Source: Luscinia megarhynchos
Taxonomy: Eukaryota; Chordata; Aves; Passeriformes; Turdidae
Direction: 5' to 3'
NCBI GenBank assembly: GCA_034336665.1
Contig: CM067568.1
Location: forward strand, 40,342,770 to 40,406,769
Length of the DNA: 64,000 nucleotides
Of the stretch, positions 38,960 through 48,724 are shown piece by piece; within the stretch, counting starts at the first letter, position 1; each line of letters starts with the position of its first letter. A program made the position numbers and the translations under genes. A model generated the notes under the pieces. The model was not told the origin of the DNA and ran no database searches. It saw only the letters and a list, made by a program, of their open reading frames with translations.

Positions 38960-39690
38960 TATTCAGAATAAGATCAAAGAACTGGATAATTTGGAAGGGA
39001 CCTCCAGAGGCTGTGTAATCCAATCATTAGCGCAGAGAAGGTCCAGTTAGTTCAGGCAGCTCAGGACTCTGCCTAACCAAGTTTTTAGTATTTTTAAGGG
39101 TGGAAATTTCAGTCTTTCTGGGCCCTTCCTACTGTTTGACCAACCTCAAGATGAAGTTCTATGTTTTTTAATAGAATGAGAATTTTTTTTTTTTTTGTAT
39201 TCAGCTGCAGCTGTTGCTTCTCCGCTTTCTGCACAACTCTGAAAAGAATTTGACCCTGTCTTGTCTATGTTCTTCTATTAAGTCATTAAAGAGATCAGTA
39301 GGATTTCCCTTGAGTTGTCTCTCCTTAAAGCAGAATGAACCCAGTTCTCTCAGCCTCTCCACACACATCAACTACCCCAGTACTTGAGTATGGTGGTAGC
39401 TCTTTGCTGGACTGACTCCAGTATGTTGAAGTAATTTTTATATGAGGGAGCTCAGAGCTAGACAGACCACTCCTAATGTGATCTCAAAAGTGTCCATTAA
39501 GGGAAGAATCACTTCCCTTGGCCTGCTGACTGCATTCTTGCTAATACAGCCAAGGATGCAGCTGGCCTTTGCTGAAGGGTAGGCACTGCTGACTTGGCTC
39601 AGCTTGTCCACTGGGACCACAGGTCTTCTTCTGAAAAGATGCTTTTGAGCCAATTGTGATGCTGCATGGGGTAATTGGGCTGTTTGATTG
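38960..39690 (-). mobile_element. CR1 LINE fragment, antisense
   Basis: On the minus strand this is another 3' CR1 copy. The 3' end phrase lies near 38985-39010 (ggaagggacctccagagg). Blocks for the 3' part follow, such as cccagttctctcagcctctcc near 39340, and then the more upstream ORF2 tail, such as gaatcacttcccttggcctgctgac near 39508 and ccaaggatgcagctggcctttgctg near 39550. It is interrupted near 39180 by a T-run and is heavily decayed. Confidence 0.8.
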
Positions 39691-41154
39691 CAGGGGTATC
39701 TGGGCATATGGCTCACTTACCGAAGTACAAACACAAATTGCTTTTGCAAGAGTCTCCACTTAAAGCAGACCTTTCACTTGAGAACGCTGTATGTACAGTG
39801 GCAATACTGTGCTGTTGTTTCACAGATTTTACCATGCACTTATTTTCCAAGAATGGCTATGAAACCAAGTATTTTCCCTTCAGTCTTGTACTAATAAATT
39901 TTGGCTAATCTTTATTAGGATTGCTAAATGGGACAAAATGAAGCAGAAAAGTGCTATTAATGCCAATGGAAATAGCACCAGCATTTGCCTTACACAGTGA
40001 TTTGTAAGCAAGGATAGCTTGACTGCTTGTACTATCACTGCTCAGACTTGCTTTTACAGCTGGGAGTCAGGAAGGTGCTGCAGTATGGAGGAGGGGGTGG
40101 GATCTATACAAACTCCAGTGCAAGTACCATTTTATTCCAGCTGGTACCAGCCAGTCCTCCTCCAAGCCTTCCTGTCTCCTGTATTTCTTCCAAATTAGGA
40201 TATGCAGCTGGCTCAAGTCACATAAGCACAATACTGCAGCAGAGCTGGCTTTGAGTGACTGGAAACCCAGGTACTGGGAAGTAGACCTCTAGCTCACACA
40301 AAGGATTTTCATGGTATTCAAATGCTGCTTTATTTATTCAGTTGCTGAGAAAAAAGTGCAGTGGCTTTCGTTGTTGTACATAAGAGATTTATTTTCTTTG
40401 TGAGGAAATATTAAATGTTGTGTGCTGTGAATAATTCTCCCAAGTTTATTTTTGCTGTTTGAAAAAGATGTGTTTATCTAGTACAGAATTTCTGGATAAG
40501 GTGATCAGACAGGCAAAGTTCTCAGATATGTTTACCAGCAACATTACTCATGTCTGTGATCAAAATGTTTTATGTGGACTTCCCTCATGCTCTCAGAGAA
40601 GGAATCTGTAGGACACTTCACATGACTCTTTTGTTTGCTTGGTCTCTCCTTCAGTTGAAACAAAGGGGCAGCTCTGTTAGGAGGTTTCTCTCTTGAATTT
40701 CCTGTCAGATAGGTTAAGACAAGTTCAGATGGCAGTAGTGCTGAATCTAAATACTGATCTTTGTGAAATGTTGGGGTTTTTTTTGATCGATGCATATGTG
40801 GTGGGGTTGCATTGTGAATAGTAGAGCTTTCCATCTTTCTCCTAAAAAGGATGTGAAGTGTCTTATCACAGTCCTTAAATGTGCTTTTCCTAGACTCCAC
40901 TGCATACTGTTGAGTGGTCCCTATGGAGACAGTGCTGCAGTGAAACTAAAAACACAGCACTGAAATTCATCGCTGCCGACAGCCCTGCATTAATTCTCTA
41001 GGTAGCCATATTACAAAAGGAGCTCTACAGTTATTGGCATGCCTTGATATTTATCTCTACAGCTGACAGTGCCATGGGATGCTTAAATTTCATGACAACC
41101 TTGACTCTGTTCTTGGCTGCCTGCTGACTGGTTCGTTGTTTCCGCTCTTTGCAG

Positions 41155-41456
41155 CGCGAGATGAGAACATGGCCACCTTCCGTGGCTCCGAGTACCTGTG
41201 CTATGACCTGTCGCAGAACCCCATCCAGAGCAGCAGCGATGAGATCACGCTCTCCTTCAAGACGTGGCAGCGCAACGGGCTCATTCTGCACACCGGCAAG
41301 TCCGCGGACTACGTCAACCTGGCCCTGAAGGACGGTGCTGTCTCCTTGGTCATCAACCTGGGGTCTGGGGCCTTTGAGGCCATCGTGGAGCCGGTCAATG
41401 GCAAGTTCAATGACAACGCCTGGCACGACGTTAAGGTGACGCGCAACCTGCGGCAG
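41155..41456 (+). CDS. NRXN3: NRXN3 exon: amino-terminal two thirds of the LNS2 domain
   Basis: This exon of 302 nt completes a split codon with its first two bases and then encodes 100 residues, from [18 protein letters not shown] to [10 protein letters not shown]. It is preceded by a pyrimidine tract and gcag (acceptor AG at 41153-41154) and followed by CAG|gtaatg. The product is alpha-neurexin, a presynaptic single-pass cell-surface protein that organises synapses. Its LNS2 domain is known to bind neurexophilin and, depending on splice site 2, dystroglycan. Paralogue choice rests on residues I recall as NRXN3-like rather than NRXN1-like: [25 protein letters not shown] and AFEAIVEP. By alignment to the published LNS2 calcium site, Asp51 (codon 41307-41309) and the backbone of Leu68 should be ligands. 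The exon is markedly richer in GC and CpG than the flanking intron. It uses only part of the longer open frame that runs into the intron. Confidence 0.96.
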
Positions 41457-42359
41457 GTAATGGTGGAGGGAGAAAGCGCTGGGGAGAATTTGGTTTTGCT
41501 TGATTGGGGCAGGCAGAAGGGAGAGAGTAATAGAGAAATGGGGAAGCTCGGTGCTGTTGCTAATTTCTCCATCTATTCTGGATCTCGGTGCCTAAAGGAC
41601 AGTGAAAAAACCATTAGTTGATGGGAATTTATCCCTTCTGCAATGTCTTAATTTCCATTATATTAATTTTCTATTTTTTCCCCATTTTTATTTAATAATA
41701 AAAACTTGTGACATAACTTTACTTTCATCTCCCTTTTCCTTTTTTCTTTTTGTGTTCTCCCTTTTAAATTTTATTATTTCCTTAATTATGATTCAATCTT
41801 ATCAGTAATATTCTTGTTGCATTTAATTACTGGGGGAATAATGCCTATTGCCAACAGCCAACGCTCTACACCTCTCTCCTTTTTCTTTCAGTTTTGTTAA
41901 TTGGTTTAACCATTGCCATGATGTTACAATTCTAATTCTGAAAGTCTTTTGTTTTTCTTTTCCTTTTCTTTTGTGTATGCATATGAGTGTGCAGGTGTGC
42001 AGGCTGGTGGGTATGTGTGTAATTATTTTAACTTTATAGCTTTGGAATTAATTGGCTGGAGTCTCTCTGAATCTTCTTGATTCTCTGTTCTTCTTTTCTT
42101 CTTTTTGATTTTTTCCCCTTCTTTCTATAATGGGATTCTACTTAATTTCTTGTCTCTGCCTTGAGACTCTTCTGTTTGCTGTGAGGACTGGAAAAGTGGA
42201 AGGATCAAAAAACCCCAAGCAAACTCAGATCAATCCAGCACCCTACAATGCCACTTTGGAAAAGTTTTTCTGATTTTACCACTGTAATTTTGTGCATCTA
42301 CATGCTGCTTTTCCTAGCAGACAACTATATCAGGTGACGTATTTGGTAGGAGGCTAGTC

Positions 42360-42700
42360 TTAAAATCCTGAAGCCTTTCTCATGAAATATAAATTCAGAC
42401 GTAAATAGATAACATAAAATTAAATAACTTTGCTCTGAAAGCTCGTAAATATATCAAGTCACTGAGGCCTATCCGCTGCATGATAAATGAGGTTTATTTG
42501 ATGTCTAGCTGATTGGTAGAGGAGCAGAAATGGCTTGTAAACTAAGATTTAAAATTCAATTAAAAATCAATTTGTGAATACAGTGTGGCCTGTTTAGTTT
42601 CTCAATAATGTCAATATTAACACAACCTTTAATAGCTTTATATAAGTTTATACAACATGATTTGTGGTAACATTTTATACTAGCTAAGAGCAAATGTGTA
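42360..42700. promoter_or_regulatory. Candidate conserved non-coding element in the pre-SS2 intron
   Basis: Repeat-free AT-rich sequence with gcctatccgctgcatg near 42468, ataaatgaggtttatttgatg near 42482 and several homeodomain-like ATTA/TAAT words. It lies between exon A and the SS2 microexon, so it could act on transcription or splicing. There is no evidence beyond its texture. Confidence 0.28.
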
Positions 42701-45700
42701 GGTGGGTATAGAATAATCAGTGCTAGGAATCAGAGAAAGTCTCTAGTAGTAGAGGTCAGTGGATAATTTTTCTGTTGTCAGGAATTAATGTCTTTCTTTT
42801 CAATATTTGGGTTTGGGGCTGAAGATTTTTATTTGTCATTCCCATGAAAATCCCTGTATTTCTACTTGCTTAGGATGTTAGGATGTCTGGTCTGAAAAAT
42901 AATCTGTCATCAAGCTTTCATGAAACTACAGAATTCTTACCTATAGAAAAAATCCATCTATTTTTAATAGTTTACATGCAGATGAAAATTTCATTTCTTA
43001 TGCAGTGGATGGGTCTTAATGATCCTATTTTGTTTAACCTTTCCCATCAATACAGTAAAGGGAGATGCACCAATTGGTCTAGGTTTGTCAGTCTTGAAAA
43101 GTCAGAATATACAGCTTTATTTGATGTGGGTTTTTTTTTTTTTTTTATTTCTAGGTAGTTTCAGAACATCTGATCCTTGAATATCTCAGTAGAGCTTGCT
43201 GGCCATCATACTTATTTTTCATTTGAAATCAATTTCTGGCCAATGTGCCAGAAGCAAAATTAATCCTTGCTTCATGCCAGGATTGGTTTGGATCTTGAAG
43301 AAGGAGAAAGTGAAGGGTCACAAACGAAACTGTGGATGCAAAGCTGTCACATTCTTTTAGTAATATTTTAGCTAGTCATTTTTTAACTGGTGCACAGAAG
43401 TGGACCAAGAAAATGGATATGTGTCTATGCCTTCTCATATTTGATGAGAGCAGGGCAGTACTTTGGCAATTACTAGAAAGAAGATAGTCCCTTGCTAATT
43501 ACGCAGTGCTGTAAATTTTTAAGCCTCCTGATCTATTCACTATGAATGTTTCTAAGTGCACAGGGTCCAACTTGACTGGGCAAGAGAGAGAATGTTTTAA
43601 TGAGATGGATGGGCTCCTTGCAAAGAAAGGCCTGTCTTCAAATAAAATTACATTTAATAAGCAGTGATGATTTAGGGTCCAGTTCTATAGTTAAACATGA
43701 CGGAATACAGTTCAACCAATAAATATCAGTAAGGCTGGATTTTTTTTGTCTTTTTTTTTTCCTGGATATTTGCATTTTTAGCTTTTGATCTGTCTCAAAA
43801 TTAAGACATTGACCTAGAAGTTAAAGCTGCCCAGATATTGGAATTGATGAGGCCTTGAGGCGGAGCAGTCATGATAGTCCTAAACTTTGTCACCCAATAT
43901 AATTTTGTATAACCTAAACAATTTTGTATGTAAAAGATTATCAGTTCTATGTCTTTCCTGACATAAATTCACTTGTAATGTTGCAGTATAATATAGTTCA
44001 CTAGACAATCTTGTTTCAAGCTATGCTCATGTTTTCTTAAAAAACCCATTCCAAAACCAAACATAAAACCCCAACAAAATAAATTGCCTCTGAATGTTGA
44101 AGCTTTATAATAAAATCATTAGCCTCCTTGTAACTGGTTGAAAACATTGCACTGGAGGTAGATATATTTCTCTTTAAAATGAACTTTAAAAACAATAATT
44201 TAGAAATTCCAAGAATATTATCTAAATCTAAGCAATTCCATCTAAGTGGCCTATCATCAGCTTCAGGATGCCATCTAATCTTTTCCTCTGCTTTTTTGGG
44301 GGCTAAGAGAAAGGGGAGGAGGATTTGCATAATTTTTTGGCTGTTTCTAGAATTAGAGCGGAACTTTAAATAGTTGGACTTTTGCCCGGTACTTTTTGGA
44401 ATTGTTAAATGTTTTGTAGCTAAGCTGGGAGAGTACTAAGGGCTGGTTTTTTTTAGATCAAATGACTATCACAGCAGTTAATCTCCTTAGAGACAAACCA
44501 AGTGAATCCACAGATTCCCTTGAGTAGTGATTGTTAATGTCAAAGCAAATCTCCTTGTTTATTTATCTTATTATTTCAGTTAAAACTAAGCCCTCTTTCT
44601 GCCTTGTGAGAAACCTTTACTTAGCAATAGGATCATGGCTGAATTTTCCAGGGGCTTTCAGAGCATATTTGGGCAGTGTGGTCTGGCGAGGGGAAGGAGC
44701 AGAGGAGACTGAAGGTCAGACTTCCTGTGTCTGTCTTCAGGTCTGCTGCTGAGAGTCCTTGTTTCTGGCATGCTCTTCTCCCTGCCCCATACTTCAACTC
44801 CTTGTTTGTAAAAATAAATTTACTAACACAACAATTTGCTGTGAGTAAGACTTCCTTGGTGAAGAATTCAGGAGTTTGTGCTCATAATTTCAAAATACAG
44901 AGTATTATTATTATTTAATTACCATTGGCAGATAACCTTGGGACTTCATGCTCAGTGCCACAAAGTCTTCAAAAACCTATTTCCCTAGTCAATGCACAAT
45001 TCTGAAGCCTGCAAGCAGGTGGTTTTTACATGAGGCAGCATAGATCTTGTTTGTGTAATTTAGGAAAATTCTTGCCAACTTCAATCACATTGGAACAGGG
45101 ACTTGGAGCCTCCACAGGCTGCCCTTCCCTATTAACACTGAAGCTAGTCACAATGAAAAATCTACTATGAAGATCTTTAGTTCCTTAACTGCTAAAATGA
45201 AAACAAGAAGCAAAGTGTAGGTTCTAACAGTTGTCATCTGTGTGCCTTGGTTAAAAAAGTTCCAGTAAACCAAACCAAATTTTCCTAGTTCCTGTATAAT
45301 AGAGATGCAGTGAAGCAGAAGGGATGCTAAATCTTGTCAATCTTCTGTCTTCAGTCTGGACACAAGCAACACAATTCTTTCTACACGATTTCTTGACACA
45401 TTTCTCCCTGCAGTAGGAGAGGTTCAATTCCTATATCTTGGATGACAGAAGTGAGCTACAGGCAAACAGCCAAGCACAGGCACTGTTATGTGCTTCTCCT
45501 GAAAGTCACAAATTCAGCTGCTGTAAAGAAACCTGCAGAAACCTGGGAAATTTGGAAGGAAGACACAGAGTCTTGGACTCATCTTCATCTGTATCCTCCA
45601 TCCAAAGGAAATACTGGCCTTGTTGTGATGTTCTGCAACACTTGAGGGTAGTGAAGCTTGGAAGAGGAGTTGGTGTGGTGGAAGAAGGGAGTCATGGTTG

Positions 45701-46003
45701 GTTGGGTTTGTGCTGAACGGGTAAACTGTGTTCTCTGTGTGTATATCTCTGAGAGTAAGATTCTTGTTTGAGGGGAGCACCTTGATGAGCATTTGAAGAG
45801 TAAGTATTGCACCCTTTTAACTTTGCTTCAGGTCTGGGTAATGTGTATGAGGGTTGAAGTAAATGACTAAAAACAGCGTGGGAAGAGTAGGCAGCCCCCT
45901 GTTTCTTTACAGTCTAGATGGCATGGTTCCCCATAGAGTCCTGGTCATATTGTCCTCTTTCTCACTTTGTGTGTCTCAGGTGCCCCACGCCTTTTTTTGA
46001 AAA

Positions 46004-46069
46004 ACTAACACTAGATCATTCATGCAATGTGTCATTTTTACTAACCAACTAATGTACTAACACCCTAAC
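46004..46069 (+). promoter_or_regulatory. Cluster of ACTAAY motifs upstream of the SS2 microexon
   Basis: ACTAAC occurs at 46004-46009, 46040-46045 and 46056-46061, ACTAAT at 46048-46053, and a further CTAAC at 46065-46069. They lie 87-152 nt before the microexon. ACUAAY plus a nearby UAAY half-site is the binding word of the STAR family protein Quaking, and CTAAC also resembles the branch-point consensus. The position suits either several distant branch points or a splicing-factor platform. The motif positions are seen directly; the binding is inference. Confidence 0.5.
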
Positions 46070-46155
46070 GACTCATCTTTGCTTTTAGTTATTTTAATTA
46101 ACAATCGTTCTGTTCACGATTTTTTAATTTCCTTTCTTCCCCCTTTTCCGCAAAG

Positions 46156-46200
46156 CACTCAGGCATTGGACACGCTATGGTAAACAAACTACATTGTCTG
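46156..46200 (+). CDS. NRXN3: NRXN3 splice site 2 (SS2) cassette microexon
   Basis: This phase-0 exon of 45 nt encodes HSGIGHAMVNKLHCL, the known 15-residue insert of neurexin splice site 2; Leu as the last residue is the form I recall for NRXN3. The acceptor is a strong pyrimidine tract ending ccgcaaag, and the donor is CTG|gtagat. Inside it, after codon 8 (ATG at 46177-46179), GTAAAC at 46180 forms a nested donor. Using it gives a 24-nt exon and the 8-residue insert HSGIGHAM, another described SS2 form. All three outcomes (0, 8 or 15 residues) keep the frame. The insert lies in LNS2 next to the calcium site and is known to alter partner binding. The exon is too short to appear in any reading-frame list and was found by splice signals and family knowledge. 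Confidence 0.95.
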
Positions 46201-46741
46201 GTAGATATCATTCTTATTGTCTCTTTTTTTGGGTTTGCCGTGTGTTACCTGCCTTTTCCTCCCCCTACCTGCTCTTTTTCCCCCTCTCCTTTATACTTAC
46301 TGCTTCCTTTAATTTTATTCTAATTTCATTGAAAACATGTTGTTTTCCCCCTTCCTTTTTTTTTATTGTATTTTCTTTTTTCTCCTCCTGCTTTCTTCTT
46401 TTTGAATAGAAAAATGAGCATCAAAAGCAACTAACACAGCTCTTCTGGAAATGGGGTTTGGACATTTCTTTCATAGTTTTCTTCACCTCTGTCTTTATTT
46501 CTTCTTTTCTTTTCCAGTGATAAATTGTTGAGGTTTTTTGTCCCTTGTTTTTGAGTTTAGATTTCTTTCTTTTGCTTTTGCTTTCATTTAGCTTTTTTTT
46601 CTTGACTTTTAGTTTTGTTTTTTTTTAAATGCTGAAGGTTTCTAGATCAGAACCATTGCAGGGCCTCTAGTCTGTGGTGGTGAAGGCTCTTTTTCTCTCA
46701 CCCTTTTGTTGTGACAATGGCTATTACAGGCAAAACTGGCC

Positions 46742-46864
46742 AGAGTTTTCCTCTTTCTCCTGATTTTCCCCCACTTCCCTCCCTCTGCTTTCTCTCCTCC
46801 TCCTCCCTCTTGCTCTGTCTCTCACTTTCTCTCTCTCTCTGACCTCTACCTGCGTGGCCAACAG
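46742..46864 (+). promoter_or_regulatory. Very long pyrimidine tract ending in an acceptor-like AG
   Basis: About 100 nt of almost pure C/T (46745-46842) are followed by gacctctacctgcgtggccaacag, with AG at 46863-46864. The following bases (gagctcagccgg) are exon-like in composition. A possible donor, gtgact, lies after 46919, which would make a 55-nt exon and shift the frame. It may be a decoy acceptor, a cryptic exon or a repressor-binding platform. No known neurexin exon is expected here. Confidence 0.35.
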
Positions 46865-47602
46865 GAGCTCAGCCGGTTGTTTGTTTCAGTACACACTCTG
46901 CATGGCATGTCCACGTCTGGTGACTCGCCCATCTCCTCCTGGCCTCGATCTATTTTCCTCCATCTTCCCTTGCAACCACTAACAACATCTAAGCAAAACA
47001 CATAAAATTCACTTCCTCCTCTCCCACCCCTTCCTTCTGTCACCCTTCACCCTCCATGTGTTTGTGGTTAGAGATTTTGGGGACATTTCTGTTTCGTTTT
47101 GAGTTTTTTTGTTATTATGGAATTTGTTTGGTATTTTTATTTTTGATTGCATGCAAGTGTGAGATGGTTTTCTCTCCCTTTTTCTTCTCCTCTCTATTTT
47201 GCTTTTTCCTGTCATCTTTCTGGACCTCAGATATATTGGCATGACATGTCAAAGTGCAGTGTGTGCACGCTTTGTATCTCTTTCTTTCTTGTATCCACTT
47301 CTATCACATTTGTTGGTTTGTGATTGATTTATTTTGATTTATTTTATTTTGTTTTATTTTCTGCTTATATTTTGGTTTGTTTATTTTTTTCTCTTTTTTT
47401 TTCTTGGTTTTTTTTCCTTGTTTTTTTGTGGTGGGTGGTGGGTGTGTGTCTCTCCAGGCACATGGCATGCACATCCATAATGTATTGAAAGTGAGTTCCC
47501 TCTCCCCTATCCCTGAATGCATGATCGTCAGTGTGCCGTGAGCAAAAGAAACTTAAAAAATAAAAAATACCAACTTCGTCTTCATTAGTGTTTTGTTTTT
47601 TT

Positions 47603-47627
47603 ACTAACAACCATAACTAACTGTAAT
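47603..47627 (+). promoter_or_regulatory. Paired ACTAAC motifs with a TAAT half-site
   Basis: ACTAAC at 47603-47608 and 47616-47621 are followed by TAAT at 47624-47627, the bipartite layout reported for Quaking response elements. The site lies about 350 nt before exon C and 1.4 kb after the microexon. Binding is inferred only. Confidence 0.4.
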
Positions 47628-47976
47628 CATTAAAATAAATTCTAATTAATCATAAAATCAGCTAATATGAGAAATGTCTTTCAAGGACAGTTGTATTTTC
47701 TGGCCTGAATAGATGGAAAGCATCTGGATGGATAGGCTACTGGGTAAGCCTGAGAGTGCTGATGCACCAGAAAGTGGAGAAGCAGATGCTGAAGCATTTC
47801 TCTGTGGGAAAATCAGACCAGAAAATAGAGCTCGACTTAACTAAAAAAAAAGCATACCAAATCTCAACAAAATCCTTAATAAAACTGGCATAAAATTATA
47901 GGGGAGGTAAGTTGTTCTGTTCAGGATTGTAAGGTCATTGCTGGGATTTTCTTTGTCCATTGTGTCCCTCAAACAG

Positions 47977-48138
47977 GTGACAATCTCTGTGGATGGCATC
48001 CTTACCACCACGGGCTACACACAGGAGGACTACACCATGCTGGGCTCAGATGACTTCTTTTACGTGGGAGGGAGCCCCAGTACTGCTGACTTACCTGGGT
48101 CTCCAGTAAGCAATAACTTCATGGGCTGCCTCAAAGAG
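47977..48138 (+). CDS. NRXN3: NRXN3 exon: carboxy-terminal part of the LNS2 domain
   Basis: This exon of 162 nt encodes 54 residues in phase 0, beginning [19 protein letters not shown] and ending [10 protein letters not shown]. It follows ctcaaacag and is followed by GAG|gtaact. It joins in frame either to exon A directly or to the SS2 microexon. It carries the last strands of the LNS2 beta-sandwich, with the family phrase FFYVGGSPS and the conserved [10 protein letters not shown] ending. Met21 of the exon (codon 48037-48039) is the predicted third calcium ligand, through its backbone, by alignment to the published site. The sequence is identical to what I recall of mammalian NRXN1 and NRXN3 here, so this exon alone does not separate the paralogues. 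Confidence 0.96.
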
Positions 48139-48724
48139 GTAACTATTTAAAATTAATTCTTGTCTCTGTGCTTTTGATTTGTTCAAGTTATCACTCCTGC
48201 CTTACACAATCAATTTCTTCCCTGATGCCTAATTTTATACTGATAACTGCAACAGCTCTGTAAAGATAAACTTGTCATTCAGCTGGTCAGATGGCTGTAA
48301 AACTCATGAACTTAAGTACAGAATCATACTTCTAGAGCTTGGATTACGTAAAAAACGCTCATGGTAGTAGGGGAGGTGACTTTTTTAAGCTGTTAGCCCT
48401 TCAGAAAAAAGCATTACTTTACATCTTCTAGGCACTTAGGCAATAGCCATTAGAAAAAAGACAAATGACCTTTGATTATTAAGTTGCATTTTGAGATGAA
48501 AAAATCATTATTAGAAGCTTACTTAGAATACTTTTTAAGGTCCTGAATTTTACTTGGGAGTATAATTAGATCTGAACTTTCCAGGAAGATACACAAATAG
48601 AATAAAACAGAAAAATGAAAGTTGAAGGTAGCATAAAAAGTGTAAATTTTGCAAGGAGAATGCAGGATGTGGGTGTAAGGGAGGTGTGGCAACCATGTGG
48701 CATGTGGATGTGAAGTGTACTGTG

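Larger units (their letters stand above)
1..41154 (+). other. NRXN3: Large intron of NRXN3 upstream of the LNS2 exon (3' part)
   Basis: Everything before the exon at 41155 is interpreted as intron because no other neurexin exon or other gene could be recognised. The listed repeats and candidate conserved elements account for only part of it. The stretches 641-2191, 2791-4101, 4430-6278, 6521-8390, 8491-13384, 14011-21789, 22136-24549, 24761-32627, 32721-33769, 33946-36714, 36801-38959 and 39691-41154 hold AT-rich unique-looking sequence with scattered homopolymer runs and many short chance reading frames; I see no gene there except the doubtful reading frame at 3425-3775. The alternative exons of splice site 1, which in neurexins lie just before this LNS2 exon, were looked for by their expected coding sequence and not found. 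The assignment of the whole stretch to one intron is inference; an unrecognised non-coding gene is not excluded. Confidence 0.75.
41457..46155 (+). other. NRXN3: NRXN3 intron between LNS2 exon A and the SS2 microexon
   Basis: The 4.7-kb intron has a consensus donor (CAG|gtaatg) and ends in a T/C-rich tract and ccgcaaag. It holds no recognised transposon. The stretch at about 42360-42700 looks conserved (gctgcatgataaatgaggt and attcaattaaaaatcaat type words). Pyrimidine-rich runs occur just after the donor (41660-41780) and near 41875-42135. The last 160 nt carry the ACTAAY cluster described separately. Confidence 0.85.
46201..47976 (+). other. NRXN3: NRXN3 intron after the SS2 microexon, pyrimidine-rich
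   Basis: The 1.8-kb intron is exceptionally T- and C-rich on the sense strand over 46200-46410, 46480-46630, 46740-46850, 47040-47220 and 47280-47440. It includes CTCTCT and TTCTTT words typical of PTB-type repressors. No transposon is recognised. More ACTAAC motifs lie at 46430-46435, 46978-46983, 47603-47608 and 47616-47621. It ends with a tttgtccattgtgtccctcaaacag-type acceptor before 47977. Confidence 0.85.

Noticed and set aside
1..41154. Neurexin splice site 1 exons
   Set aside because: The expected coding words before the LNS2 exon were not found next to splice signals; they probably lie upstream of the window.
41031..41426. 131-codon open frame antisense to the LNS2 exon
   Set aside because: It is the shadow of the GC-rich neurexin exon on the opposite strand.
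41457..41621. Continuation of the LNS2 reading frame past the exon
   Set aside because: A consensus donor follows CAG at 41456 and the translation leaves the neurexin sequence exactly there; this is intron read-through.
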